From assembly GCA_910578885.1 (NCBI GenBank), contig CAJTSH010000024.1, positions 1-52,566 on the forward strand: a stretch of 52,566 nucleotides of DNA, written 5' to 3'. Below are positions 32,948 to 41,627 of this stretch, piece after piece; position 1 is the stretch's first letter; every line of letters begins with the position of its first letter. The notes under the pieces were generated by a model. The model searched no databases. It was not told the DNA's origin and saw only the letters and a program-made list of their open reading frames with translations. Origin of the DNA: an uncultured Lachnospiraceae bacterium (GTDB taxonomy: Bacteria > Bacillota > Clostridia > Lachnospirales > Lachnospiraceae). A program made the translations under genes and the position numbers.

Positions 32948-33462
32948 GACGAAAAATAAGTGTTGCAGTCATCATCATTATCTGTTTTCTATTACAGAGC
33001 ACATTGTTTCGGGCGCTTTCCTTTGCAAATATTGCACCGAATCTTTTGCTGGTCGTGACTGCGGCGTTCGGTTTCATGCGCGGAAAAAAGGAAGGTCTGT
33101 TCATTGGTTTCTTTTGCGGTATGCTGATGGATATTTTCTTCGGCGGAATCCTTGGATTTTATGCGTTGGAATACATGTATATCGGATATTTTAACGGTTT
33201 CTTCCGGAAGCAGTTTTTCCCGGATGATATCAAGCTTCCACTATTTTTGATTGGAATTAGCGACATCCTCTACAATCTGGGAGTTTATGTGCTGCGTTTT
33301 TTCTTCCGGGGCAATTTTCAAATTGGCTATTTTATGATTCATATCATAATCCCGGAATTAGTTTATACTCTCTTAGTAACAATCGTACTATACTTTATCA
33401 TACTGAAAATCAATCAACGGCTAGAATATATTGAAAAAAGGAGTGCAAAGAAATTTGTTTAA
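32944..33462 (+). CDS. mreD: Rod-shape membrane protein MreD
   Basis: 172 residues with about five membrane helices; begins RRKISVAVIIIICFLLQSTLFRALSF and has NLLLVVTAAFGFMRGKKEGLFIGFFCGMLMDIFFG, the conserved region of the family. Part of the elongasome membrane complex with MreC, PBP2 and RodA. ATGA overlap with mreC. Its end overlaps the TTG start of the PBP2 gene by about eight bases. Confidence 0.93.
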   Translation: MRRKISVAVIIIICFLLQSTLFRALSFANIAPNLLLVVTAAFGFMRGKKEGLFIGFFCGMLMDIFFGGILGFYALEYMYIGYFNGFFRKQFFPDDIKLPLFLIGISDILYNLGVYVLRFFFRGNFQIGYFMIHIIIPELVYTLLVTIVLYFIILKINQRLEYIEKRSAKKFV

Positions 33463-36331
33463 GTCTATAAAAGTCTTTTTCAAAAACTTATTTAATTCCA
33501 GAACACTGATTCTTGCGCTGATATTGATTCTTATGTTTGGCGTATTGATCTGGCGTATTTTTACTTTACAGATTGTAAATGGAGCAAGTTATCAGGAGAA
33601 TTACAGTTTAAAGATACAGAAAAACAGAACCTTGACCAGTACGCGCGGCAATATCTACGACAGAAACGGAGAAGTGCTCGCCTACAATGAGCTTGCTTAC
33701 AGCATTCACATTGAGGATAACGGAAGCTATTCCGGCACCAGAGATAAAAATGAGAAGTTAAATCAGGAACTGGCGCGTATTTTAAAAGTTTTAGACAAGA
33801 ACGGGGATAAGATTGACAATAATTTCAATATCGCATTGAACGAGGATGGTACATATTCCTTTCAGGTGGAAGGGAATGCGAGGCTCCGTTTTCTGGCAGA
33901 TGTATACGGACGGAAAACCATCTCGGACGAGAAGTTTTTGACTACAAACTCAAAACTTGGCTATATTGAAGCCGAAGCAACTGCCGAGCAGGTGGTTGAG
34001 TATCTGTGCGAGAAGCGGGACAACTATGGCTACGGTCTGACAACGGAGGATTATCCGCAAGAGGATCTGTACCGGATACTGGTCATCCGTTACGCCATTT
34101 CACAGAATAGTTATCAGAAATATATTACAACGCCGGTCGCACTCGATGTAAGCGAAGAAACAATGGCGTATATCAATGAAAATCTTGCAGAATTACAAGG
34201 GATTTCTGTGGAAGAAGATACCACACGTAAATATGTTGACAGTAAGTATTTTGCGCATCTGATCGGGCATACCGGAAAGATTTCGCAGGAAGAATATGAA
34301 GAGCTTTCAGAAAAAAACGATTCTTATTCACTTACGGATGTTGTCGGTAAATCCGGTATTGAACAAGTCATGGACGAGCAGCTTCAGGGTACGAAAGGCT
34401 CTGAAACCGTCTATGTAGACAGTGTGGGGCGGGTATTAGAAACAAGCAGCCGCATAGAACCCTCTGTTGGAAACGACGTTTATTTGTCTATTGATAAGGA
34501 GCTGCAGGAAGCAGTCTATAAACTAATAGAACAGGAAATTGCAGGAATTGTCTATTCTAAGATTGAAAATATAAAGGAATACGTTACTGCTTCGGGAAGC
34601 AGCGCTTCCGATATTAAGATTCCGATTTATGATGTTTATTATGCACTGATAAACAATAATGTAATTGATATTAATCATTTTGAGGCGGAGGATGCTTCTG
34701 AAACAGAACGGGCTGTGCATCAGGCATTTGTGAGCAAGCGTGAACAGGTGCTGAACATTCTGCAGGGACAGCTTACTGCATCTTCTCCAACGGTTTACGA
34801 GGACTTGGAAGAGGAGCAGCAGGTGTATATGACTTACATTGTCACCGCGCTGACAGATCAGGAAATTCTACTGAAAGACAGTATTAATACCTCGGACCAA
34901 GTTTATCTGGACTGGAAGAATGATAAAATCAGTCTCTCAGAATATTTAAATCATGCGATTGCACAGAATTGGATTGACATTACAAGATTTTCTGTGGATG
35001 GAAAGTATGCAGATTCCACTGAGATTTACAGCGCACTGGTAGAATACATTCTGAGCGATTTAAGAACTGACCGTAAATTTGCCAAAAAAATTTACAAGTA
35101 TCTGATACTGGATGATTTGGTAAGCGGCACTCAGCTATGCCTTGTGCTCTACGATCAGGGAGTCTTGAAATATAATGAAGAGGAAGCCGCAGCCTTGCGC
35201 CAAGGGACAGAGAACTCTTTTGATTTTTTAAAGAAAAAGATAAAGAATCTGGAAATCACCCCGGCACAGCTTGCCTTAGACCCGTGTTCCGGCTCATGTG
35301 TCATTACCGATGTGAATACCGGAGAGCTGCTTGCCTGCGTCACTTATCCGGGATATGACAATAACCGGCTTGCCAATTCCGTGGATGCAGAATATTTTCG
35401 GCTGCTGAACGAGGACTTATCACTGCCGCAGTACAATTATGCAACCCAGCAGCGGACGGCTCCCGGATCTACCTTTAAGATGATTACCTCGGCGGCAGGA
35501 CTGACAGAAGGATATCTTTCTTCTACCGAAGAGGAAATTGAAGATAAAGGACAGTTTGAAGAGGTGGTTGACGGACCGAAATGCTGGATATTCCCAAGAA
35601 ACCACGGCAAAATAAATGTTTCCGAGGCAATACGGGACTCCTGCAACTATTTCTTCTATGAAGTCGGTTTTCGAATGAGCCGTTCCAGCGGCGTTTACAA
35701 TGAATCGCAGGGTATCGCCGTTCTGGAAAAGTATGCTTCATTGTTTGGCTTGGACGAGACAACCGGAATTGAAATACCGGAGAGTGCGCCTCAGATGGCA
35801 GATTCCTTCCCTCTAACGGCAGCAATCGGGCAGAGTAACAGCAACTTCACTACGGTACAGTTGGCGCGTTATGTAACGGCAGTCGCCAATAAAGGTACTG
35901 TTTATGAATATACACTGCTGGATAAAGTGACGGATTCTGATGGAAATATAATAACGGATTATAAACCGGGCGTCCGCAATACCGTGGATACCGTAAGTGA
36001 TGTGACATGGGACGCCATCCACACCGGAATGCGCATGGTGGTAGAGACGCACGAACAATTCGATGAATTCGGCGTGAGCGCAGCAGGCAAGACCGGTACG
36101 GCACAGCAGATTCTTACCCGTCCAAACCATGCACTGTTCGTAGGATATGCCCCTTATGAGAATCCGCAGATATCCATTGCGACCAGAATTGCCTATGGAT
36201 ATAGTTCAGCAAATGCTACTTATTTGGCGTCAAATGTGTTAAAATATTATTTTAATCTGGAAAGTGCGGAAACCTTAATTGACGGACAGGCAGAAGATGT
36301 CGGTGCAACGACCAACTCAATTAACGATTAG
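33455..36331 (+). CDS. mrdA: Penicillin-binding protein 2 (class B transpeptidase) with large insertion
   Basis: 958 residues, far above the usual 600-720 of class B PBPs. One membrane helix at about 19-40, then the pedestal domain with TRGNIYDRNGEVLAYNE and HLIGHTGKISQEEYEEL. The transpeptidase has SxxK at Ser 672 (GSTFKM), SxN at Ser 729 (SCNYF) and KTGT at Lys 879. Between the end of the pedestal (about residue 368) and the transpeptidase strand CSGSCVITDVNTGELLACVTYPGYD (from about 609) stands an additional domain of about 240 residues, all helical, with no motif I know. Start: TTG 33455, with AGGAG at 33439-33443; a TTG at 33431 precedes the site and ATG starts are absent. It is the elongation cross-linker for RodA. 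Confidence 0.93.
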   Translation: MFKSIKVFFKNLFNSRTLILALILILMFGVLIWRIFTLQIVNGASYQENYSLKIQKNRTLTSTRGNIYDRNGEVLAYNELAYSIHIEDNGSYSGTRDKNEKLNQELARILKVLDKNGDKIDNNFNIALNEDGTYSFQVEGNARLRFLADVYGRKTISDEKFLTTNSKLGYIEAEATAEQVVEYLCEKRDNYGYGLTTEDYPQEDLYRILVIRYAISQNSYQKYITTPVALDVSEETMAYINENLAELQGISVEEDTTRKYVDSKYFAHLIGHTGKISQEEYEELSEKNDSYSLTDVVGKSGIEQVMDEQLQGTKGSETVYVDSVGRVLETSSRIEPSVGNDVYLSIDKELQEAVYKLIEQEIAGIVYSKIENIKEYVTASGSSASDIKIPIYDVYYALINNNVIDINHFEAEDASETERAVHQAFVSKREQVLNILQGQLTASSPTVYEDLEEEQQVYMTYIVTALTDQEILLKDSINTSDQVYLDWKNDKISLSEYLNHAIAQNWIDITRFSVDGKYADSTEIYSALVEYILSDLRTDRKFAKKIYKYLILDDLVSGTQLCLVLYDQGVLKYNEEEAAALRQGTENSFDFLKKKIKNLEITPAQLALDPCSGSCVITDVNTGELLACVTYPGYDNNRLANSVDAEYFRLLNEDLSLPQYNYATQQRTAPGSTFKMITSAAGLTEGYLSSTEEEIEDKGQFEEVVDGPKCWIFPRNHGKINVSEAIRDSCNYFFYEVGFRMSRSSGVYNESQGIAVLEKYASLFGLDETTGIEIPESAPQMADSFPLTAAIGQSNSNFTTVQLARYVTAVANKGTVYEYTLLDKVTDSDGNIITDYKPGVRNTVDTVSDVTWDAIHTGMRMVVETHEQFDEFGVSAAGKTGTAQQILTRPNHALFVGYAPYENPQISIATRIAYGYSSANATYLASNVLKYYFNLESAETLIDGQAEDVGATTNSIND

Positions 36332-36341
36332 GAGGAATGAC

Positions 36342-37028
36342 ATGCCACAACCTGTGATTTTAAAAAGCAATCCTCATGGAATCAATCTGATTCTGGATAA
36401 GAATCTGCCATTTGGGGAATTAAAGCAGGAGATACTAAAAAAATTCAAAGAATCCGATAAATTTTTTAAAAATGCAAGAATTGGGCTATCCTTTGAAGGT
36501 AGAGATTTATCTCAGGCAGAAGAGTGTGAGATTTTAGAACTGATATCGGCCAATACTTCGATTGAGATTGTGTGTATCATCGACAAGGATGAATCAAAAG
36601 ATGCTTTTTATGTTGACAAAATAAAAGAATTTGACGAAATCCAGTCAGGCAGGACCGGTGAATTTTATAAGGGAACCCTGCGTTCCGGTCAGGTGCTTGA
36701 ATGCGAGACCAGCCTGATTGTTTTAGGCGATGTAAATCCGGGCGCCAAAATTATTGCAAAGGGCAATATTGTTGTACTTGGTTCCCTAAAGGGCAATGCA
36801 TATGCCGGCGCCTCAGGAGATGAAAATACTTTCGTGGCGGCGCTGGATATGGATCCAGTTCAGATAAAAATTGGAAATGTAATAGGCCGAAGTGCAGACA
36901 AAGGTCCGCTGTTAGCCATCAAGAACCGTAAGAAAGCCATGGAACCACAGATGGCAGTAGTATCAGGAGATGCCATTTTAATTGAGCCGATTACCAAAGG
37001 ATTTTTCGGTAAAAACCGGATACGATGA
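36342..37028 (+). CDS. minC: Septum-site inhibitor MinC
   Basis: 228 residues. N-terminal MinC_N (about 1-105) and C-terminal beta-helix domain from residue 107 on with RTGEFYKGTLRSGQVLE, VVLGDVNPGAKIIAKGNIVVLGSLKGNAYAG, the highly conserved RSGQxxxxxGDxxVxGDVNxGA block that binds FtsZ and MinD. It blocks FtsZ assembly at the poles. AGGAGG at 36331-36336 precedes ATG 36342 directly after the PBP2 stop. In Firmicutes the min genes next to the mre genes are common, here complete with minE. Confidence 0.93.
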   Translation: MPQPVILKSNPHGINLILDKNLPFGELKQEILKKFKESDKFFKNARIGLSFEGRDLSQAEECEILELISANTSIEIVCIIDKDESKDAFYVDKIKEFDEIQSGRTGEFYKGTLRSGQVLECETSLIVLGDVNPGAKIIAKGNIVVLGSLKGNAYAGASGDENTFVAALDMDPVQIKIGNVIGRSADKGPLLAIKNRKKAMEPQMAVVSGDAILIEPITKGFFGKNRIR

Positions 37029-37067
37029 CGTATCATAGGTTGCAAATATATTTAGGAGGAAACTAAA

Positions 37068-37859
37068 ATGAGCGAAGTAATTGTTGTTACATCAGGAAAG
37101 GGCGGCGTTGGTAAAACGACAACAACTGCCAATGTCGGTACCGGACTTGCACAACTGGATAAAAAGGTAGTATTGATAGATACAGATATCGGACTTCGTA
37201 ACTTAGACGTGGTAATGGGCTTGGAGAACCGCATTGTCTATAACTTGGTTGATGTAGTAGAGGGGAATTGCAGAATTAAGCAGGCTTTAATCAAAGATAA
37301 AAAATACCCGAATCTCTGTTTGCTGCCGTCTGCACAGACCAGAGATAAATCCTCCGTCAATCCGGAGCAGATGAAAAAGCTGGTAGATGAGCTAAGGGAG
37401 GAATATGACTACATACTTCTTGACTGTCCGGCCGGTATCGAGCAGGGATTCCAAAATGCGATTGCCGCTGCGGATCGCGCATTGATAGTTACTACGCCGG
37501 AGGTTTCCGCTATTCGCGATGCGGACCGTATCATCGGGCTTTTAGAGGCGAATGAAATCAGTAAAATAGAACTGATTGTCAATCGTTTGAGAATGGATAT
37601 GGTAAAACGCGGAGATATGATGTCAATTGAAGATGTCCATGAAATCCTTGCAATTGATTTAATCGGCGCTGTTCCGGATGATGAACAGATCGTTATTTCT
37701 ACGAATCAGGGAGAACCGCTCGTAGGTTCGGATTCTCTCGCTGGACAGGCATATTTAAATATCTGTCATCGTATTCTAGGAGAGGAAGTACCGCTTCTTG
37801 ATTTGGATAATAAAAACGGCGTGTGGTCCAAGTTTGTCGGTTTGTTCAAGAAAAACTAG
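37068..37859 (+). CDS. minD: Septum-site ATPase MinD
   Basis: 263 residues. Deviant Walker A SGKGGVGKTTTTANVG at residues 9-24, Switch I VLIDTDIGLRNLDVVMG and Switch II LLDCPAGIEQGF. The C-terminal amphipathic membrane-targeting helix is visible as VWSKFVGLFKKN. Membrane ATPase that recruits MinC and oscillates with MinE. AGGAGG at 37053-37058 precedes ATG 37068. Confidence 0.97.
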   Translation: MSEVIVVTSGKGGVGKTTTTANVGTGLAQLDKKVVLIDTDIGLRNLDVVMGLENRIVYNLVDVVEGNCRIKQALIKDKKYPNLCLLPSAQTRDKSSVNPEQMKKLVDELREEYDYILLDCPAGIEQGFQNAIAAADRALIVTTPEVSAIRDADRIIGLLEANEISKIELIVNRLRMDMVKRGDMMSIEDVHEILAIDLIGAVPDDEQIVISTNQGEPLVGSDSLAGQAYLNICHRILGEEVPLLDLDNKNGVWSKFVGLFKKN

Positions 37860-37874
37860 GGAGGAAATCATAAG

Positions 37875-38150
37875 ATGGGATTTATGGATTTTTTTAAGAA
37901 AAAAAATTCCGGTGATGTTGCAAAAGACAGATTGAAATTATTGTTGATTTCTGACCGGGCAGACTGTTCCCCTGACGTAATGGAGCAGATAAAAAACGAT
38001 ATTATTCAGGTAATATCAAAGTACATGGAAATAGATGCGGAAGGACTGGATATCCAGATTACCCAGACAGAGTCTGACGGTAATAACGGAACTGTTCCGG
38101 CACTGTTTGCAAATATTCCTATTAAGGATTTAAAGCATTCTGCAAAATAG
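37875..38150 (+). CDS. minE: Division topological factor MinE
   Basis: 91 residues. N-terminal membrane-binding helix (GFMDFFKKKNS) and the anti-MinCD part RLKLLLISDRADCSPDVMEQIKNDI, then the topological specificity domain IQVISKYMEIDAEGLDIQ, followed by a short acidic tail. It stimulates the MinD ATPase and sets division-site position. ATG 37875 with GGGAGG at 37859-37864. So the cell uses an oscillating Min system of the enterobacterial kind; no DivIVA/MinJ is visible in this window. Confidence 0.95.
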   Translation: MGFMDFFKKKNSGDVAKDRLKLLLISDRADCSPDVMEQIKNDIIQVISKYMEIDAEGLDIQITQTESDGNNGTVPALFANIPIKDLKHSAK

Positions 38151-38168
38151 AACAGATTGGATGGCGTT

Positions 38169-39275
38169 ATGTTAAAACAATATCGGTTAAAGAATTATCG
38201 TATACGACTGGTGATCTATGTGGTGCTGCTGACATTGCTCGGCATTGCCGTAATCGGAAGCGCGGAGAAATCCGTACAGAATAAACAGATATTAGGAATG
38301 TGTTTAGGACTGGCTGCAATGCTTGTAGTGTCCCTGATTGATTATTCTTTTATATTGAAATTTAGTTGGTTGATCTATCTTTTTAATATTGGTCTTTTAC
38401 TGCTTATATTTGTAATCGGTGATAACAGTAAAGGCGCTACCCGCTGGATTGAGATCGCAGGAATTCGATTCCAGCCTTCCGAGTTGTCTAAGATATGCCT
38501 GATTTTGTTTTTTGCATACTTTTTTGCAAAATATCAGGAAAATTTAAATACCATAAAAATTTTGGGGATATCCGTTGTATTAGGAGGAATCCCGCTGGCT
38601 CTAATTTATAAGCAGCCGGATTTATCTACTACGATTGTTACGGCATTAATTTTTATTGCCCTCTTGTTTATTGCGGGATTAAGTTATAAAATAATTTTGG
38701 GTGTCCTTGGAATCACGGTTCCAGCTGCGCTTGTACTGATTAGTTTGATTTTGCAGCCGGATCAAAAGATTCTGAACGGATATCAATACGAACGTATTAT
38801 GGGATGGCTGGAGCCTGAGAAATATCCTGATACCGTTTATCAGCAGCAGAACTCAATTATGGCGATTGGTTCCGGTCAGCTTTGGGGAAAGGGATTAAAT
38901 AATACGGACGTCGCATCCGTAAAAAACGGGGATTTTATTTCTGAATCCCAAACAGACTTTATATTTTCTGTTGCCGGTGAAGAACTTGGGTTTGTAGGCG
39001 GTGTTCTGATTATCTTTTTATTACTGGCAATTGCATTGGAATGCATTTTGATTTCAAGAAAAGCGAAAGACTTATCCGGGAAATTAATTTGCTGCGGAGT
39101 TGCGGCAATGCTTGGGTTCCAAGGATTTGTGAATATATGTGTAGTTACGGGCATGATGCCAAATACCGGTTTGACGTTACCGTTTGTAAGCTATGGTCTT
39201 ACGTCTCTGGTGTCCTGTTTTATCGGAATAGGACTTGTATTAAATGTCGGTCTTCAGCCCAGAAAATATGGATAG
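38169..39275 (+). CDS. rodA: RodA (SEDS peptidoglycan glycosyltransferase)
   Basis: 368 residues with about ten membrane helices. SEDS family features are GATRWIEIAGIRFQPSEL (with Glu near the catalytic/binding area), IMGWLEPEKYPDTVYQQQNS and the late NTGLTLPFVSYGLTSL region. It polymerises lipid II for cell elongation and pairs with the PBP2 upstream. ATG 38169 with a weak purine-rich site; TTG 38157 would add four residues. Placement right after minE and before mgsA is common in Clostridia. Confidence 0.94.
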   Translation: MLKQYRLKNYRIRLVIYVVLLTLLGIAVIGSAEKSVQNKQILGMCLGLAAMLVVSLIDYSFILKFSWLIYLFNIGLLLLIFVIGDNSKGATRWIEIAGIRFQPSELSKICLILFFAYFFAKYQENLNTIKILGISVVLGGIPLALIYKQPDLSTTIVTALIFIALLFIAGLSYKIILGVLGITVPAALVLISLILQPDQKILNGYQYERIMGWLEPEKYPDTVYQQQNSIMAIGSGQLWGKGLNNTDVASVKNGDFISESQTDFIFSVAGEELGFVGGVLIIFLLLAIALECILISRKAKDLSGKLICCGVAAMLGFQGFVNICVVTGMMPNTGLTLPFVSYGLTSLVSCFIGIGLVLNVGLQPRKYG

Positions 39276-39285
39276 GAGGAGTATC

Positions 39286-39681
39286 ATGAATATTGGATTG
39301 ATTGCGCATGATTCCAAGAAGAAGCTGATGCAGAATTTCTGTATTGCTTATCGAGGGATTCTTTGCAAAAATGAGTTGTTCGCGACAGGAACAACAGGTA
39401 GGCTGATAGAGGAGGTGGCAAATCTTTCCGTTCATAAATATCTTGCGGGACATCTGGGCGGAGCACAGCAGCTTGGGGCACAGATTGAACATAATGAAAT
39501 TGACCTTGTCATTTTCCTTCGTGATCCCTTGACGCAGAAGTCACACGAGCCGGACGTCAACAGTGTGGTACGGCTTTGTGACACACACAATATTCCATTA
39601 GCAACGAATCTTGCTACTGCTGAATTATTGATTAAGTCATTAGACAGAGGAGATTTAGAGTGGCGTGAAATGTATAAATAA
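39286..39681 (+). CDS. mgsA: Methylglyoxal synthase
   Basis: 131 residues of the usual 120-150. IALIAHDSKK-like start (NIGLIAHDSKK), ATGTTGRLIEEV phosphate-binding loop, HLGGAQQLGAQI and the catalytic aspartate in IFLRDPLTQKSHEPDV. It makes methylglyoxal and phosphate from dihydroxyacetone phosphate, a glycolytic overflow valve. AGGAGG at 39276-39281 supports ATG 39286. The last codons overlap the GTG start of the carboxypeptidase gene. Confidence 0.95.
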   Translation: MNIGLIAHDSKKKLMQNFCIAYRGILCKNELFATGTTGRLIEEVANLSVHKYLAGHLGGAQQLGAQIEHNEIDLVIFLRDPLTQKSHEPDVNSVVRLCDTHNIPLATNLATAELLIKSLDRGDLEWREMYK

Positions 39682-40639
39682 AATTCTTGCGGTACTGCTC
39701 GTTCCGGCGCTCGCATTAACAATTGCCGGCTGCGGCGGAGAGGAAACGGAGCTTGCTAACCGCTACAATGTACAGCAGACCGCTTATCAGACAAAGCATA
39801 CAGATAGTTCCAATTCTTTTTTTGCAGAAGAGCTTTGTGTGGGTGGATCAGAGAATCTGGGAACGGATACAACGGATTCGCAGGTCGCAGCAGGCGCCGG
39901 TGTTTTTCATACCGCAACTGGTGAGATTACTTATGCACAAAATATCTATGATAAGCTATATCCGGCAAGTACGACTAAGATTCTGACCGCATATCTTGCA
40001 TTGAAGGAAGGAAATCTGAATGATGTTATCACTGTCAGCGAGAATGCTGTGGATTTAGACAGCGACTCATCTACCTGCGGACTCTTAGCCGGGGACAAAA
40101 TGACGCTTCAAGATTTACTTTATGGACTGATAATGCGCAGCGGAAATGACGCTGCAATTGCAATTGCGGAATATCTGAGCGGAGATACCGAAAGCTTCGC
40201 AGTAAAAATGAACGAAGAGGCACGGATGCTTGGAGCGACAAATTCTCATTTTGTAAATCCGCATGGGTTACCGGATGAGGATCACTATACTTCGGTATAT
40301 GACTTATACCTGTTATTTAATGCCGCCATAAAAGACGATACCTTCTGTGATTTAATAAATACCACTTCTTATACCGTCAATTATACGCATGCAGACGGAA
40401 GTGAAGCTACACAGGAGTGGAGCTCTACGAACCGGTATTTCAGCGGTGAAGCGGATGCACCGGATAATTTTACCGTAATCGGAGGGAAAACCGGTACAAC
40501 CGGAGACGCCGGCTTTTGTCTGGTTCTTCTGACCGAGAATGCTGCCGGAGAGCAGATTATATCAATCGTTTTAAAGGCAGACGGCAGAAGCAATTTGTAT
40601 CTTTTGATGAATCAGATACTGTCGGGTTATGGAAATTGA
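39665..40639 (+). CDS. dacF: D-alanyl-D-alanine carboxypeptidase (lipoprotein)
   Basis: 324 residues. A signal peptide with lipobox TIAGC (Cys 23) anchors it outside the membrane. S11 peptidase motifs: SxxK at Ser 102/Lys 105 (ASTTKIL), SGN from Ser 159 (MRSGNDAA) and KTG at Lys 275 (GGKTGTTG). It trims the terminal D-Ala of peptidoglycan stem peptides. Start GTG 39665 with AGAGGAG near 39646-39652. No C-terminal amphipathic anchor is needed because the lipid does that job. The symbol is by family resemblance; dacA/dacB type members are not excluded. Confidence 0.85.
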   Translation: MKCINKILAVLLVPALALTIAGCGGEETELANRYNVQQTAYQTKHTDSSNSFFAEELCVGGSENLGTDTTDSQVAAGAGVFHTATGEITYAQNIYDKLYPASTTKILTAYLALKEGNLNDVITVSENAVDLDSDSSTCGLLAGDKMTLQDLLYGLIMRSGNDAAIAIAEYLSGDTESFAVKMNEEARMLGATNSHFVNPHGLPDEDHYTSVYDLYLLFNAAIKDDTFCDLINTTSYTVNYTHADGSEATQEWSSTNRYFSGEADAPDNFTVIGGKTGTTGDAGFCLVLLTENAAGEQIISIVLKADGRSNLYLLMNQILSGYGN

Positions 40640-40642
40640 ATA

Positions 40643-40671
40643 TTGTTTTTATCATGCAGATAGGATATAAT
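40643..40671 (+). promoter_or_regulatory. Sigma-A-type promoter for the P-loop gene
   Basis: TTGTTT (40643-40648), 17-base spacer, TATAAT (40666-40671), beginning right behind the carboxypeptidase stop. The leader to the ATG is about 100 bases and contains the palindrome ATAATATTAT (40719-40728) and a small TACTC/GAGTA hairpin (40745-40757). Confidence 0.6.
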
Positions 40672-40779
40672 AAAGGAAACGTATTACTTGTAATCAATCT
40701 GACGGTTGGTTACATAATATAATATTATGAAACACTACAAAATACTACTCTTAGAGTAAGCAGACTGGAGGATATATCT

Positions 40780-41199
40780 ATGATAGAGATTATTGCTGGT
40801 GAAAAAGGTAAAGGAAAGACAAAACATCTGTTAGACAAGGTAAATGAAGAAGTAAAATCGGCAAATGGCAGTATCGTATATCTCGATAAGAGCCATAAGC
40901 ATATGTATGAACTCTCAAACAAAGTCCGATTAATCAATGTAAAGGACTATCCGATCAACAATTGCGATGAATTTTTAGGATTCATCTGCGGTGTTGTTTC
41001 ACAGGACAATGATCTTGAATCCATGTACTTAGATAGTTTTCTGACAATCTCTTGTATGAAAGATGAGGAAATCCGTCATGCCATAGAGAAATTGGATGTT
41101 ATCAGCGAAACCTATAATATGAAATTTGTTTTAAGCGTATCCAAATCAGAACAGGAACTTCCAGACTGTGCAAAGGCAAAAATAATTCTTTCATTATAA
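40780..41199 (+). CDS. Small P-loop protein of unknown function
   Basis: 139 residues, soluble. Starts with a clear Walker A, EIIAGEKGKGKTKHLL, followed by a strand SIVYLDKSHKHMYEL, a long helical region and a final strand FVLSVSKSEQELP. Looks like a small stripped ATPase without an obvious Walker B Asp-Glu pair. I do not recognise a named family; similar 'twitching motility PilT-like' or hypothetical proteins occur in Clostridia. Own promoter with a leader of about 100 bases, TGGAGG site at 40767-40772, and a strong terminator behind it, so it is a one-gene transcript. Confidence 0.75.
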   Translation: MIEIIAGEKGKGKTKHLLDKVNEEVKSANGSIVYLDKSHKHMYELSNKVRLINVKDYPINNCDEFLGFICGVVSQDNDLESMYLDSFLTISCMKDEEIRHAIEKLDVISETYNMKFVLSVSKSEQELPDCAKAKIILSL

Positions 41200-41228
41200 G
41201 AATAAGAATATAACACGCTTGATGTGTA

Positions 41229-41267
41229 AACGGTGTCTTAAGTTTTGGCTTAAGACACCGTTCTTTG
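41229..41267. terminator. Bidirectional terminator between convergent genes
   Basis: AACGGTGTCTTAAG (41229-41242) and CTTAAGACACCGTT (41249-41262) form a perfect 14-bp stem with loop TTTTGG; TTCTTTGG follows on the plus side and the complement strand sees A/T-rich sequence. It serves the P-loop gene and the leftward DUF378 gene. Confidence 0.85.
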
Positions 41268-41283
41268 GTATATCCGATGTCGC

Positions 41284-41496
41284 TTATGCCTGATCAACTG
41301 AGCGGATGCGTCCGTAAGTGCTGATAATATAGAGTCCGCTGATTCCGACTACTGCATAGATAATACGGGAAAGCCAGCTCATATCTCCAAATAAAAATGC
41401 TACAAGGTCAAAGCGAAAGAAGCCGATAAGCCCCCAGTTAATCGCACCTATAATAACCAGAGTAAGCAACGTATAATCTAATCCTTTTGAATTCAT
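41284..41496 (-). CDS. DUF378 small membrane protein
   Basis: 70 residues, two hydrophobic helices. The DUF378 pattern is LDYTLLTLVIIGAINWGLIG then FDLVAFLFG and a second helix IIYAVVGISGLYIIS. Function unknown; the family is widespread in Firmicutes. The start is taken as the ATG at 41496 on the minus strand because AAAGGAGG lies about ten bases upstream; a frame reaching back to 41547 is open but lacks a site. The only leftward gene in the left 49 kb. Confidence 0.88.
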   Translation of the reverse strand: MNSKGLDYTLLTLVIIGAINWGLIGFFRFDLVAFLFGDMSWLSRIIYAVVGISGLYIISTYGRIRSVDQA

Positions 41497-41573
41497 CGTA
41501 CAATCCTCCTTTTCCATAGTATGTTCTAAAAAAAACTTCTTATTCAAAAATCATAAGATGTTTTCGTAATTGT

Positions 41574-41602
41574 TTGTATTCTGTCTGAAAACATGCTAAA
41601 AT
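41574..41602 (+). promoter_or_regulatory. Candidate promoter of the HlyD-yggS-sepF operon
   Basis: TTGTAT (41574-41579), 17-base spacer, TAAAAT (41597-41602); ATG of the first gene at 41628. The -35 is weak. Confidence 0.45.
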
Positions 41603-41627
41603 AATAATATTTGAAAAGGTGGTTGAT

